Origin: Mesorhizobium sp. M1B.F.Ca.ET.045.04.1.1
GTDB taxonomy: Bacteria; Pseudomonadota; Alphaproteobacteria; Rhizobiales; Rhizobiaceae
Direction: 5' to 3'
Assembly (NCBI RefSeq): GCF_003952465.1
Contig: NZ_CP034448.1
Location: 3,263,001 to 3,327,000 of the forward strand
DNA: 64,000 nucleotides
Of this stretch, positions 26,046-34,977 are shown one piece after another. How positions within the stretch are numbered: the first letter of the stretch is position 1; the number at the start of each line of letters is the position of its first letter. Under the pieces are notes generated by a model. It was given only the letters and a program-made list of their open reading frames with translations. It had not been told where the DNA came from and did no database searches. Both the position numbers and the translations under genes were made by a program.

Positions 26046-26642
26046 ATGGCCCGCATCGTCATGGATGTCTCCGGCTTGCCGACCTATGCCTTCGGCTCGC
26101 GTGTCACTCCCTGGTGGGGAACCCTCTCGTTTTGTCTGCTTGAGGGAACCGGCTTCGCCCTCGGCATTGGCGGCTATCTCTACCTGGCCGTCACCAACGA
26201 TCATTGGACGAAGGATGCTGTTCCCCTAAACCTGGTCTGGTCCGCGCTCTTCACGCTCATCCTGGTTGTCAGTGCACTCCCGAATTTCCTGATAAAGCGG
26301 GCAGCGATGCGAGAGAGCCTGCGCTCGGTCCGCCTGCTGCTGCTGGTCATGAGCTTGGTCGGTCTGGTGCTTATCGGGCTGCGCATCATGGAATTTTCAA
26401 CATTGCCGGTAGGCTGGAGCGACAACGCGTATGGCTCCTTTGTCTGGCTGCTGCTCGGCCTGCACGGCGTCCATGTGTTGACAGATGTTGCCGACACGCT
26501 CGTCCTGGCCGTGCTGATGTTCACGCGACACGGGACGGGCAAACGCTTCAGCGATGCAGAGGACAATGCGTTCTACTGGTATTTTGTCGTGTTCTCCTGG
26601 CTGCCGCTGTACGCGGTGCTCTATTGGTTGCCGAGGTTCTGA
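26046..26642 (+). CDS. coxC: cytochrome c oxidase subunit III
   Basis: This 198-residue protein with five predicted helices is a short-form subunit III: TPWWGTLSFCLLEGTGFALG, LGLHGVHVLTDV and the C-terminal FYWYFVVFSWLPLYAVLYW are typical. It begins directly after the coxA stop. It stabilises subunit I and is not catalytic. The seven-helix form is more common for aa3 enzymes; the shorter one matches caa3/cbo-like groups. Confidence 0.85.
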   Translation: MARIVMDVSGLPTYAFGSRVTPWWGTLSFCLLEGTGFALGIGGYLYLAVTNDHWTKDAVPLNLVWSALFTLILVVSALPNFLIKRAAMRESLRSVRLLLLVMSLVGLVLIGLRIMEFSTLPVGWSDNAYGSFVWLLLGLHGVHVLTDVADTLVLAVLMFTRHGTGKRFSDAEDNAFYWYFVVFSWLPLYAVLYWLPRF

Positions 26643-27580
26643 TGCCGTCCTTCATCCGTAAGGCGTTATCGCTCGGAGGTCCTGTTTCGGCGTTGTCTGT
26701 AGTGCTCGCGCCCACCGCTCAATTCGCGCATGGCTGGGATCAAGAAGCTGATGGCTGGTCGCTCTCTGCCGTGACAATCATACTACTTGGCATTGCGTTG
26801 CTCCTCTATGCCGCCGGCGTTGCGCGGCTTTGGCGGCGGGCGGGAATGGGACGGGGCGTGACTTGGTGGCGCCTGGCCTGTTTCGCGACAGGATGGGCAC
26901 TGCTTGTCGTTGCGCTGATGTCGCCGCTGCATGAATTGGGCGAGCGGCTATTTACGGCGCATATGGTCGAGCATGAGGTGCTGATGGTCGTGGCGGCTCC
27001 CTCGCTCGTGTTGTCCGGACCGCTGGGCGTCATGCTATGGGCATTTCCACCCGCCGTGCGACGAAGCCTTGCGAGCGCGCGATGGTGGCCTCTGCGAAGC
27101 GCGTGGCGAGGGCTGACCGAGCCGGCTTCAGCGACGATCCTGCACGGCCTCGCCCTGTGGCTATGGCATATGCCGATCCTGTTCGATGCAGCTCTGACAA
27201 GCGAGCCGGTCCACTGGCTGCAGCATTTCAGCTTCCTGGCAAGCGCGCTGCTCTTCTGGTGGGCCTTGCTCAATGGCCATAGCCGCCGCAGGGGCTACGG
27301 CGCGTCGGTGTTTTATCTGTTCTTCACGTCGATGCATTGCGGACTGCTCGGCGCGGTTCTGGCCATGTCGGGAAGCGACATATTCACCGCCAACAGCTCG
27401 GCGGCGGCGCAATGGGGCCTGACGGCGCTTGAAGACCAGCAACTCGGGGGCTTGATTATGTGGGTGGGCGCCGCTGCATTCTATTTGGCAGCTGCGCTGA
27501 TCTTGGCAGGGCTTTGGATCGGAAGCGGATCGGCCGAGCAGAAGAAAGCCGGCGGCAGCGCGCGTTTCATTCGAAATTGA
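26642..27580 (+). CDS. ctaG: CtaG-type (caa3) oxidase assembly protein
   Basis: This 312-residue membrane protein with about seven helices belongs to the caa3_CtaG family: MSPLHELGERLFTAHMVEHEVLMVVAAPSLV, WLWHMPILFDAAL and a LEDQQLGGLIMWVGA segment are hallmark. These proteins support CuB/oxidase maturation and are unrelated in sequence to the Cox11-type CtaG. The ATG overlaps the coxC stop (TGATG). It closes the oxidase operon. Confidence 0.88.
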   Translation: MPSFIRKALSLGGPVSALSVVLAPTAQFAHGWDQEADGWSLSAVTIILLGIALLLYAAGVARLWRRAGMGRGVTWWRLACFATGWALLVVALMSPLHELGERLFTAHMVEHEVLMVVAAPSLVLSGPLGVMLWAFPPAVRRSLASARWWPLRSAWRGLTEPASATILHGLALWLWHMPILFDAALTSEPVHWLQHFSFLASALLFWWALLNGHSRRRGYGASVFYLFFTSMHCGLLGAVLAMSGSDIFTANSSAAAQWGLTALEDQQLGGLIMWVGAAAFYLAAALILAGLWIGSGSAEQKKAGGSARFIRN

Positions 27581-27674
27581 TTCCGAACTGATTGTTGCTG
27601 TCCAACCGGCCTAGCGCGCTCCGCGCACCCGAGAGGTCGTCTTGCCGATTGCAGTCAGCACAGGCCATCAAGGG

Positions 27675-27833
27675 TCAAATCCGGCCCATGAGCGCCATGA
27701 TCACGAGGATGATAACAATTACGCCGAGCAAGCCCGAAGGCCCATAGCCCCAACCCGAGGAATACGGCCAGGCCGGGATCGCGCCGATCAGCACCAGGAT
27801 GAGAATGATAATAATGATTGTGCCCACACTCAT
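27675..27833 (-). CDS. DUF3309 family small membrane protein
   Basis: This 52-residue ORF has two Ile/Val/Leu transmembrane helices separated by a PAWPYSSGWGYGPSG loop, the diagnostic DUF3309 signature. It starts at ATG 27833 with AAGGG upstream. DUF3309 proteins are frequent in rhizobia near stress genes; function is unknown. It is convergent with the oxidase operon. I see no GGAAC-type promoter for it. Confidence 0.8.
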   Translation of the reverse strand: MSVGTIIIIILILVLIGAIPAWPYSSGWGYGPSGLLGVIVIILVIMALMGRI

Positions 27834-27931
27834 ATCGGTTGCCCTTCATTGACAGGGTGATGCTCGGACCGGCGACTGAGTTGCACGTGTATGTTTGTTT
27901 TGATCCTCATTTCATCGTGGGCCTCAGGCCT

Positions 27932-28117
27932 CTAGTCCAGGTTGCGCAGCATGTCAGCTTCCTGCTCGAGGATGGCGGCTACTTCCTCGCGTGGAAGATG
28001 TGTCATCATCAGGCTGACGCAACATTCGAGATACGTGATGGAGGCTCGGCGCAGGAAGGCGGCGGTTTCCGCGGCCGCCATCTGTTCTATGTCCTTGGTT
28101 GGTCGCTTCGACTGCAC
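27932..28117 (-). CDS. 61-residue hypothetical protein with own stress promoter
   Basis: A GTG-started ORF with GGAG upstream encodes a small, mostly helical protein (TAAFLRRASITYLECCVSLMMTHLPREEVAAIL). A general-stress promoter ends 32 bases before the start, which strongly favours this short version over the 100-codon frame that would begin inside the upstream epimerase gene. It overlaps the 3' end of that gene in another frame. No family recognised. Confidence 0.55.
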   Translation of the reverse strand: MQSKRPTKDIEQMAAAETAAFLRRASITYLECCVSLMMTHLPREEVAAILEQEADMLRNLD

Positions 28118-29246
28118 GACTGTGTTCTCCGTGCCCGTTATTGTGCCCAACCAGAATCTCGGTCGGATGTTCCGCTTCCGCGAAAAGAACACGGGACGCG
28201 TCCGGTTTCTCGGGGCCGCCGGTTTCAAATCCACCTGCGCCGGACCTGTCTGTCGCAGACGTTGGCGGCACCGCTAGGGTGTCGTCAAGGCCGGCGAAGT
28301 AACCGACCGTCTGCAGCAAACCTTGTCTTAAAGGCACCTTGGGCGACCAGCCAAGAAGTGCCTTCGCACGCGCTATATCGGGGCGTCGCCGGCGAGGATC
28401 ATCTTGCGGCAAAGGCAGGAATTTTAAGGGCGACCTGGTGCCTGTGAGGTCTCTCACAAGGGCCGCCAGATCGAGGATCGTGAATTCTCCGGGGTTGCCA
28501 AGATTGATCGGCTGGCGGGGATTGGGATCGATATCCATAAGGCGCCGCAGCCCTTCCACTAGGTCGGTGACGTAGCAGAAGGATCGCGTCTGTCGGCCGT
28601 TGCCGAAAATCGTCAGCGGCCGTTTCTCGAGTGCCTGCATGACCAGGGTCGAGACGATGCGGCCGTCGGCAGGATCCATCCTCGGACCGTAAGTGTTGAA
28701 GATGCGGGCGACGCGGATGTCGGCCATCTCGGCGCGCAGATAATCGAAACAAAGCGTCTCCGCGGCGCGCTTGCCTTCGTCGTAGCAGGCGCGGGGGCCG
28801 GTGCAGTTCACGTGGCCTAGATAGTCCTCGTGCTGCGGATGCTGTTCCGGGTCACCGTAGATTTCGCTCGTTGAAGCTTGCACGAAACGTGCACCGTCGC
28901 CGACGGCAAGCTCGAGCAGATTGAGCGTTCCGATCACGCAGGTGCGCGTCGTATGAACCGGATCGGCTTGGTAGCGGGGCGGCGACGCAGCGCATGCCAG
29001 GTTGAAAACACGGTCGACCGGCTCACCGAGCTCGAGTGGAGCGCAGACGTCCTGCTCGATCAGCCGAAACCGCGATTGGCCGATAAGCGACGTGATGTTT
29101 TCCATACGTCCGGTCAGGAAGTTGTCGACACAGATTACGCGATAACCGTCACCGAACAGAGCCTCGCACAGGTGCGAACCGAGGAAACCGGCACCACCGG
29201 CGACGAGCGCCGTCCGTGTCCGTTGGGCCTTTCTTGAACGCCGCAT
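27954..29246 (-). CDS. UDP-glucuronate decarboxylase-like SDR with C-terminal run-on
   Basis: The first ~320 residues match UXS-type extended SDRs, which make UDP-xylose: GGAGFLG (17-23), ACAASPPRYQADP, STSEIYGDP, HVNCTGPRACYDEGKR (Tyr155, Lys159), RIFNTYGPRM and SFCYVTDLVEGL. The family usually ends soon after a segment like LRQGLLQTVGYFAGL. Here the frame runs on for roughly 110 low-complexity residues, crossing a promoter and most of the next small ORF, so the original stop has probably been lost. It is last of the second glyco-operon. Substrate could be another UDP-uronate or UDP-sugar. Confidence 0.82.
   Translation of the reverse strand: MRRSRKAQRTRTALVAGGAGFLGSHLCEALFGDGYRVICVDNFLTGRMENITSLIGQSRFRLIEQDVCAPLELGEPVDRVFNLACAASPPRYQADPVHTTRTCVIGTLNLLELAVGDGARFVQASTSEIYGDPEQHPQHEDYLGHVNCTGPRACYDEGKRAAETLCFDYLRAEMADIRVARIFNTYGPRMDPADGRIVSTLVMQALEKRPLTIFGNGRQTRSFCYVTDLVEGLRRLMDIDPNPRQPINLGNPGEFTILDLAALVRDLTGTRSPLKFLPLPQDDPRRRRPDIARAKALLGWSPKVPLRQGLLQTVGYFAGLDDTLAVPPTSATDRSGAGGFETGGPEKPDASRVLFAEAEHPTEILVGHNNGHGEHSRAVEATNQGHRTDGGRGNRRLPAPSLHHVSRMLRQPDDDTSSTRGSSRHPRAGS
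28149..28173 (-). promoter_or_regulatory. EcfG-type general-stress promoter inside the SDR frame
   Basis: Minus strand: GGAAC, 16 bases, GGTT, 32 bases before GTG 28117. It lies within the C-terminal extension of the UXS-like gene. Confidence 0.62.
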
Positions 29247-29269
29247 CTCTATGTTCTCCTACCTGCCTG

Positions 29270-30379
29270 TCATGCTGCACTTTCGATATTCAGATCGAGC
29301 ACCGGACGCATCTGCCTTGGCTGCCTCAGCACTGACGTGAACTCGCGTGCCCGAGCGGCTCCGGTGTGTCTTGTCAGGACCAGCGAATGAGCCTGCTTGG
29401 CCATGCTAAGCCTGGCTCGATCCGACTGCCGCAGAAGGATTCCTGTCACATCATCGGCGCTGCTGGCCGTCCGTATCGCCGAGGCTGGGAAGAAACTGTC
29501 GAGGCCAGGCCAGCAATCGCTGATGATCGGCGTCCTGCACGCCGCGGCTTCGAAAAGCCGTACGCTGGGCGACCATCCGGCTGCGATCATCGAGGTGCGC
29601 GTTACGTTGAGCGTGTAGCGTTGCCGGCTGTAGAAATCGGCATGCTCGGCCGGCGGCAGATGCTCTATCCGTATGACATTGTTGGGCCAGGCGATATCGC
29701 CTGGGTATTGAGAGCCCGCGACGACAAAACGTCGATCCGGGAGTCGCCGCGCGGGCTCAAGCAACAATGCTTCCAGAGTTTGCTGCCGGTCGGGGCTGTA
29801 GGTGCCGAGATATCCCAGATCCCACTCGATCGTGCTTCCAGTCCAATGGTGCCGCTCGGGATCGACGGAGCAGTAGAGCGGTTCCGCCGAACGCGCGCCG
29901 AATTCGGACTTCAGGCGTTCGAGCGTCGCTCCACCCGTGAAGGAGAAATAGACGTCGAAATAGGGAATCTGGCGGCGGGCCAGGTAGTCGCAATCATCTT
30001 CGGCAACTCTTGCCAGCGTCACCGGCGTGTCGATGTCATAAAAGCAGAATTGCCCCGTGCACAATGATGCGAGGTCGTCGATGATCGCTCTGCCTTCGGG
30101 TACGAAGGAACCGACGACCACGACATCGGCCCGCCGGAGGTCTCCTTGATGGTTACGGCGAAGTTCGTCGACCGTGTCGTAGTAGCGCAACTCGCAGAAA
30201 TCGGGGTCGCGCAGGTCGCGGTGGTGTGCGTACCAGGGCACGTCGCGTTCGAGGAACGTGATGCGATGGCCGAGCTCGTGGAGCGCCCTCAGCAGCCCCC
30301 GGAAAGTCGTCGCATGGCCATTGCCCCAGGAAGAGGACAACGAGAGGCCGAGGAAAACGATGTCGAGCGCCTTCGTCAT
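29270..30379 (-). CDS. CgeB-like glycosyltransferase, copy 2
   Basis: This 369-residue protein is closely similar to the gene at 18246: SSSWGNGHATTFRGLLRAL at the N-terminus, FYDIDTPVTLAR, LGYLGTYSPDRQ, and VRLFEAAACRTPIISDCWPGLDSFF in the donor domain. The start overlaps the preceding gene's stop by four bases. The similarity across the two operons suggests both act on one product, probably adding similar sugars in sequence. Cytoplasmic; no signal or membrane segment. Confidence 0.82.
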   Translation of the reverse strand: MTKALDIVFLGLSLSSSWGNGHATTFRGLLRALHELGHRITFLERDVPWYAHHRDLRDPDFCELRYYDTVDELRRNHQGDLRRADVVVVGSFVPEGRAIIDDLASLCTGQFCFYDIDTPVTLARVAEDDCDYLARRQIPYFDVYFSFTGGATLERLKSEFGARSAEPLYCSVDPERHHWTGSTIEWDLGYLGTYSPDRQQTLEALLLEPARRLPDRRFVVAGSQYPGDIAWPNNVIRIEHLPPAEHADFYSRQRYTLNVTRTSMIAAGWSPSVRLFEAAACRTPIISDCWPGLDSFFPASAIRTASSADDVTGILLRQSDRARLSMAKQAHSLVLTRHTGAARAREFTSVLRQPRQMRPVLDLNIESAA

Positions 30380-31470
30380 TCTGCGGCCTCCACGGTCCGG
30401 CGCTCAAAATGCGCCTTGAAGATGGCGTCGACCAGTTCGGCCCTCAATGTGTATGTATGTTCGGCAAGAACGCGCCGAAGCGCCGCCGCGCCGATCGCCT
30501 TGGCCTGCGGGAGCGTGAGCGTGCGCATGATCTCGACGACGTCGGCGCCGTCCCGCGCGACCAGGATTTCCTCGCCGGGCCTCAGGAACATGTCGATACC
30601 GGCCCAGGCGTCGGTGATAAGGCAGGCGCCGGCGCCGGCCGCCTCGAATACCCGAGTCGCCGGCGAGAAGCCGTTGCTGGCCATGCTGTCGCGGCTGATG
30701 TTCAGCACCGCCTTCGGCGTGACATTGAAAGCGTTGTGATCGCCCGTGCCGACATGGCCGAGCCAGGAGACATTCGCCGGCAGCGGCTTGTCGCCCCAGC
30801 CTGATCCGCCGAGCAGGAATTTCTGGCTCTCCAGCGCACTGGCGGGCTCAAGGAAAAATCCCTCCACGCGCGCCTCCCGGTCTGGCAGGCGATTGCCGAG
30901 AAAAGCCAGGTCGCAGGCGAAGCGGGGATCCCCGGCGACGGGGAAATGCGTCTCGGGGTCAAGCGCGTTGTAGATCGGCACGCATTCGGCCGCGCAAAGC
31001 GCGCGATAGTCCCATACCACTGGGTCGCCGCCGCCATAGGTCAGCACGAGCCCGATCCTTTTGAGTTCCTGGTGGAGAGGATGGTCGGGATCCTTGCGCA
31101 GTTCGCTGAGCGTCGCCGGAGCATCCACATCCCAGAACACCGTCAGCGCATTGGTGCTGGCTTGGTCGAGCACTGCGCGCAACAGGGCATCGTCTTCGAA
31201 GCCGACGCCGCTTGCCTTGACGACGATGTCAGCCTCCGCGGCGCGGGACGCGACCTGCATCAGCGCATCCGGCGCCGCCTCATAGACAACGACCTTGCAC
31301 CAGTCGGGAGCCTCGATGTCGCGGTGCTTCTGCCGGTCGAAGGCGTCCGGTTCATAGAAGACGATGTCGTAACCGCGTCGGGAAAGTGCCTTCAGCAGCC
31401 CCCGATAATACGTGGCGGCCCCATTCCAGTACGACGATAATAGGCTGGATCCGTAAAAGGCGATTTTCAT
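30376..31470 (-). CDS. CgeB-like glycosyltransferase, copy 3
   Basis: This 364-residue protein has LLSSYWNGAATYYRGLLKAL near the N-terminus, a central FWDVDAPATLSEL block, and TRVFEAAGAGACLITDAWAGIDMFL in the donor half, paralleling copies 1 and 2. ATG 31470 overlaps the neighbouring stop (ATGA); a frame extending to 31521 lies inside copy 4 and is rejected. The sequence diverges more than copies 1 and 2 do from each other, so donor or acceptor probably differs. Confidence 0.82.
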   Translation of the reverse strand: MKIAFYGSSLLSSYWNGAATYYRGLLKALSRRGYDIVFYEPDAFDRQKHRDIEAPDWCKVVVYEAAPDALMQVASRAAEADIVVKASGVGFEDDALLRAVLDQASTNALTVFWDVDAPATLSELRKDPDHPLHQELKRIGLVLTYGGGDPVVWDYRALCAAECVPIYNALDPETHFPVAGDPRFACDLAFLGNRLPDREARVEGFFLEPASALESQKFLLGGSGWGDKPLPANVSWLGHVGTGDHNAFNVTPKAVLNISRDSMASNGFSPATRVFEAAGAGACLITDAWAGIDMFLRPGEEILVARDGADVVEIMRTLTLPQAKAIGAAALRRVLAEHTYTLRAELVDAIFKAHFERRTVEAAE

Positions 31471-32597
31471 GCGGCGGCCTCCCTTGCTGGCGTGGTTTCG
31501 AGCGCATGGCGATCGCCGCATGCGGCGAGTATCTCGAACAACTCATTGGCGCGGTGCCGGCACGTGTGCCGCGCGAGAATGGTTTCCAGTCCCGCCGCCG
31601 CGAGCGCCTTCGCAAGCTCGGCGTCGTGCAGCACATCACGCAGGTGCTGCCGCATCTCGGCGCCGCCGCGGGCAAACAGAAAGTCCTTGCCGGGGCGGAA
31701 CAACCCTTCGACATCCGACCACGGCGCCGAGATCAGGGGAATGCCGCAGGCCAATGCCTCGAACATGCGGATCGTGGGAATGCCTGGCAGATGTTCCCGA
31801 TAAGGCCTGCGCGGGATGTGCACTGTGACGCGATGCTGCGCGAACGCTTTCGGGACGTCGGCGTTAGCGATCCAACCCTCGTAACGCAGCCCGGCCTCGG
31901 CGAGCGCCGACAGGGCCTCGGCTGGATAGCGTACGCCGTGAACGGCTCCGGACAGGTCGAGCTCGCGAGCCGGCTCGATCAGGAACTGGTGGATTTCGGC
32001 GCTGCGTTCATCATCGCCCCAGTTGCCGACCCACACCAGGTCGGACACGGGATCGATATCGGGGCGAGGCCTGAACAGACGATCGTCTGCTGCCTCATGC
32101 CAGGTGAAGGCGCGGGTGCCCCAGCCGGTGCGAAGATAGCTCTCCCGCAGGGCTTCGCCGAAGACGAGCACACCGTCGTAGTGCTGGAGGTCGAGTGTAG
32201 AGATCGACTGCGTCGCCGAGACGGCTCGATGATGCGTGTCGTGGAACAGCAACGTGAAATTGCCACCATTGAGCTTGGCCCGCCCGATGCGCGCCACCAG
32301 ACCTGGATCGGTCCATTCATGGACGATCACCACATCCGCGTCCGCAATCCACGCCTCGTGATCGAAGGAAGCATCGTAAGTCACCGGAATCAGCTCGGGA
32401 AAATCCTTCCTGAAGCGCTCGACGGCGAAGGGACCTTGCTCGGCCAGAAGGTTCGAACGGCTCCAACCGTCCGTGGGTTCGAGCGCAATCGCGTGGTGCC
32501 CGCGTGCGATGAGCTCGCGCATGATGCCGCGCTGGAAATGCGCGTTGCCATGGTTCCAGTCGGATACCACGGAATGGGTGTAGAACACGAAATGCAT
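31467..32597 (-). CDS. CgeB-like glycosyltransferase, copy 4
   Basis: This 376-residue member is the most divergent: the N-terminal block reads VVSDWNHGNAHFQRGIMREL and the donor block IRMFEALACGIPLISAPWSDVEGLF. LVWVGNWGDDERSAEIHQFL corresponds to LGYLGTY in the other copies. ATG 32597 lies two bases after the stop of the GT4 gene. It is one of three consecutive CgeB-like genes, an arrangement seen when a short oligosaccharide is built stepwise; that interpretation is inference. Confidence 0.8.
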   Translation of the reverse strand: MHFVFYTHSVVSDWNHGNAHFQRGIMRELIARGHHAIALEPTDGWSRSNLLAEQGPFAVERFRKDFPELIPVTYDASFDHEAWIADADVVIVHEWTDPGLVARIGRAKLNGGNFTLLFHDTHHRAVSATQSISTLDLQHYDGVLVFGEALRESYLRTGWGTRAFTWHEAADDRLFRPRPDIDPVSDLVWVGNWGDDERSAEIHQFLIEPARELDLSGAVHGVRYPAEALSALAEAGLRYEGWIANADVPKAFAQHRVTVHIPRRPYREHLPGIPTIRMFEALACGIPLISAPWSDVEGLFRPGKDFLFARGGAEMRQHLRDVLHDAELAKALAAAGLETILARHTCRHRANELFEILAACGDRHALETTPAREAAA

Positions 32598-32599
32598 GG

Positions 32600-33700
32600 T
32601 CAGAGCCTCGCTACGGCCGTCGCCGCCCGATCGTAGATTTCGTCCATCGCCGCAGCCTGCGCCCGCAGCGAAAACTTGCGCGCGCGCCGGGCGGCGCGCC
32701 GGCCGAGCTGGCGCCGAAAGCCTTCGTCCCGGCAGAGGTGAGCAATGCATCCTGCAAGAGCATGCGGATCGCGCATATCGAAAAACAGAGCCGCGCCGTC
32801 CCAGATCTCGCGATAGGTCGCAATGTCGGCGAGCACCAGTGGCGTCCCCGAGAGCGCGGCCTCCAGCGCAGCAAGCCCGAAAGGCTCGTAGATCGATGTC
32901 GAAACGAAGATGCCGGCCCTAGCCATCAGCCGACGCACCTCGGCGTGGCTGAGGGTGCCAAGCGGGAAGCAGTGATCGAGACGGGCCCCTTGTCCATCCG
33001 CCCCAAGGCAGGAGCCCGCGGCATAGACCGGCCATTCGGTGATCGCGGCCGCGGCATCCAGCACCGCCGCGTTCTTGCCCTCGTCCCACCAGCGGGCGGC
33101 GGCAAGCACGAACGGCTCGCGGCGCGACCCCGGCGGGCCGGGCAGGGCGCCGTTGTGGACGACGTTCAGACGCGCGATCGGCCCATAGCAGATCTCAAGC
33201 ATCATCGCGTGGCTTCGGCTCGGCGCCACGACAATTCCGGCGCGATCGAATCCTGCCCTGTTGCGATCCTTTTGCCAGGCCCAGTCGCCTGCCGCGACTT
33301 GCTCGCGCACCGCATGCAGCCACGTCACCACGCAGGAATGCGAAACCGCCACGACGGGGCAGAGCAGATCGAGGCCGGCCGCCTGCGCCGGTGCATTGAG
33401 ATGAACCAGATCGACGCCATAGGCCGCTATAAGGGCTTTCAACTCGTCGGGGAATCGGTCGAGATCGCTTTCGTCGCGTGTCATCCAGTCCGGCGGGGTC
33501 TCAAGCCATGTAAGCGTTGCGAAGGATTGCGCTTCCTGAGCCTGCTCGCGCGAAGGCTCGGGCCCCAGCCCGGCAAGCACGATGGTATCCCCTCGGGCAG
33601 CAAGCTCGCGTGCCAGGTCCAGCGAATAGCGCCAGACCCCGCCGACGGCGTCGGTGGTCATCAGTACGCGCCGTGGGCGATGGATCAATGATTGCAGCAT
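32600..33700 (-). CDS. GT4-family glycosyltransferase
   Basis: This 366-residue GT-B enzyme starts RRVLMTTDAVGGVWRYSLDLARELAARG, the glycogen-synthase-like N-terminal loop, and carries LAAARWWDEGKN at the donor domain and STSIYEPFGLAALEAALSGTPLVLADI with the two conserved Glu residues. It is likely retaining and uses an NDP-sugar. It overlaps the radical SAM gene by 16 bases; a later start at the internal ATG (residue 14) is possible. Confidence 0.87.
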   Translation of the reverse strand: MLQSLIHRPRRVLMTTDAVGGVWRYSLDLARELAARGDTIVLAGLGPEPSREQAQEAQSFATLTWLETPPDWMTRDESDLDRFPDELKALIAAYGVDLVHLNAPAQAAGLDLLCPVVAVSHSCVVTWLHAVREQVAAGDWAWQKDRNRAGFDRAGIVVAPSRSHAMMLEICYGPIARLNVVHNGALPGPPGSRREPFVLAAARWWDEGKNAAVLDAAAAITEWPVYAAGSCLGADGQGARLDHCFPLGTLSHAEVRRLMARAGIFVSTSIYEPFGLAALEAALSGTPLVLADIATYREIWDGAALFFDMRDPHALAGCIAHLCRDEGFRRQLGRRAARRARKFSLRAQAAAMDEIYDRAATAVARL

Positions 33701-34977
33701 GAGGACTCCAACTCAGCTAGCGCGCGCGGACGCTGGTCCTGGATGTCGCTGAATGTCCGGAACGAGGCGAGGTAGTGCTCGTGCGCACGCTCCCAGGCAA
33801 AATCGTCGGGCTCGCCCCACAGCTCTCGGTAACTGGGGGAACTCGGATAGGGGTAGAGGGGCACCGGCTCGTTGGCCCAGACACCGTGGTCGATGAGATG
33901 CTTGCGCCAATAATCCACCAGCGCCGGATCGTCCTCGACCACGCCGATCAGATTGGCCTGAACGAAGGGAACGTGGCGGCGGGCGTCGACCAGCAGCGCC
34001 GCCAGTTCCTCGGTGCCCAGCCGGCAGCGTTTTGCCAGCATCTCACGGCCTTCGACCGTCAGGCTCTCCAGGCCAGCTTCGATCGAGACGCAGCCGGCCG
34101 CGCCCAACAATTCCAGCAACTCCGGCTTCCACAAATCAATGCGTGTCTGGACGCCGAATTGAACGTCGCGGTCGATCAATGCCTGGAGCAGCGCCTTCTG
34201 GGGCAGGAAAATCTCGTCGATGAAGTAGACATAGCCGACGCCCTGCGCGATCAGGCCATCGATCTCGGCAACGACGGCGTCGTGGTTCCTGCGCCGGTAT
34301 GCATCACGAAAATCAATCTTGGCGCAGAAACTGCAGTTGTAGGGACAGCCCCGGGACGCCTCCACTTCCGCGCCGGCGCCCTTCTGGTTCGCGTCGAAGC
34401 GATGATGGTGATGCGCGTGGGCAGCGATCCAGTCGGCCGGCCAATGGAGCGCCGGGTGGTCGACGAAGCGGCTGACACCCACGCCGCCGTTGCAGGCCAG
34501 CTCGTCGCCCTCGATACGGCAGGTGTGAGCAACGGTGCTCCAGTCTCTCTGGCCGGCGAGCTCCGCGACCACTTCCTCGCATTCGCCGCGCACGACGACG
34601 TCGACGCCAAGCTTGCGCAAGGTGGGGGCCGGCGTCGCCGAGCCATGCGGCCCGACGGCGACGGTGCGGCCTCCGCGGCCGCCGAGATGCTTCAGGAACT
34701 CTGCTGGCACCCGCAACTCCGGCGGGGCACAACGCCAGAAGAGGTAGGTCGGCGCGGTCGTCACCACGGTCATGTCGGACCCGAACGACGCCGAGCGCTC
34801 GGCAAGCGCTTTATTGTCCAGATCCTGCAGCTGTCCATCCAGCATCAGCACCTCGTGGCGGTTGGCTTCCAGCAGCGCTTTGCAATAGCCAAGCTCCAGC
34901 GGCAGATGCGGCTGGCGGCAGCCGAAATAGATGCTGTGTTCATAGGTCCAGTGCGGGTTGACCAGTGCGACTTTCAT
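33685..34977 (-). CDS. B12-binding radical SAM protein (TIGR04295-like)
   Basis: This 430-residue protein has an N-terminal cobalamin-binding-like Rossmann domain (residues 1-140, VALVNPHWTYEHSIYFG... and VAVGPHGSATP) and a radical SAM barrel with CPYNCSFC (Cys211, 215, 218) that binds the 4Fe-4S cluster. The overall pattern matches what I recall of TIGR04295 (Rta_06920 family), named from the same Ramlibacter locus as the TIGR04290 methyltransferase. Such enzymes often methylate unreactive carbon or rearrange sugars. The start overlaps the SDR stop (ATGA). Confidence 0.83.
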   Translation of the reverse strand: MKVALVNPHWTYEHSIYFGCRQPHLPLELGYCKALLEANRHEVLMLDGQLQDLDNKALAERSASFGSDMTVVTTAPTYLFWRCAPPELRVPAEFLKHLGGRGGRTVAVGPHGSATPAPTLRKLGVDVVVRGECEEVVAELAGQRDWSTVAHTCRIEGDELACNGGVGVSRFVDHPALHWPADWIAAHAHHHHRFDANQKGAGAEVEASRGCPYNCSFCAKIDFRDAYRRRNHDAVVAEIDGLIAQGVGYVYFIDEIFLPQKALLQALIDRDVQFGVQTRIDLWKPELLELLGAAGCVSIEAGLESLTVEGREMLAKRCRLGTEELAALLVDARRHVPFVQANLIGVVEDDPALVDYWRKHLIDHGVWANEPVPLYPYPSSPSYRELWGEPDDFAWERAHEHYLASFRTFSDIQDQRPRALAELESSCCNH

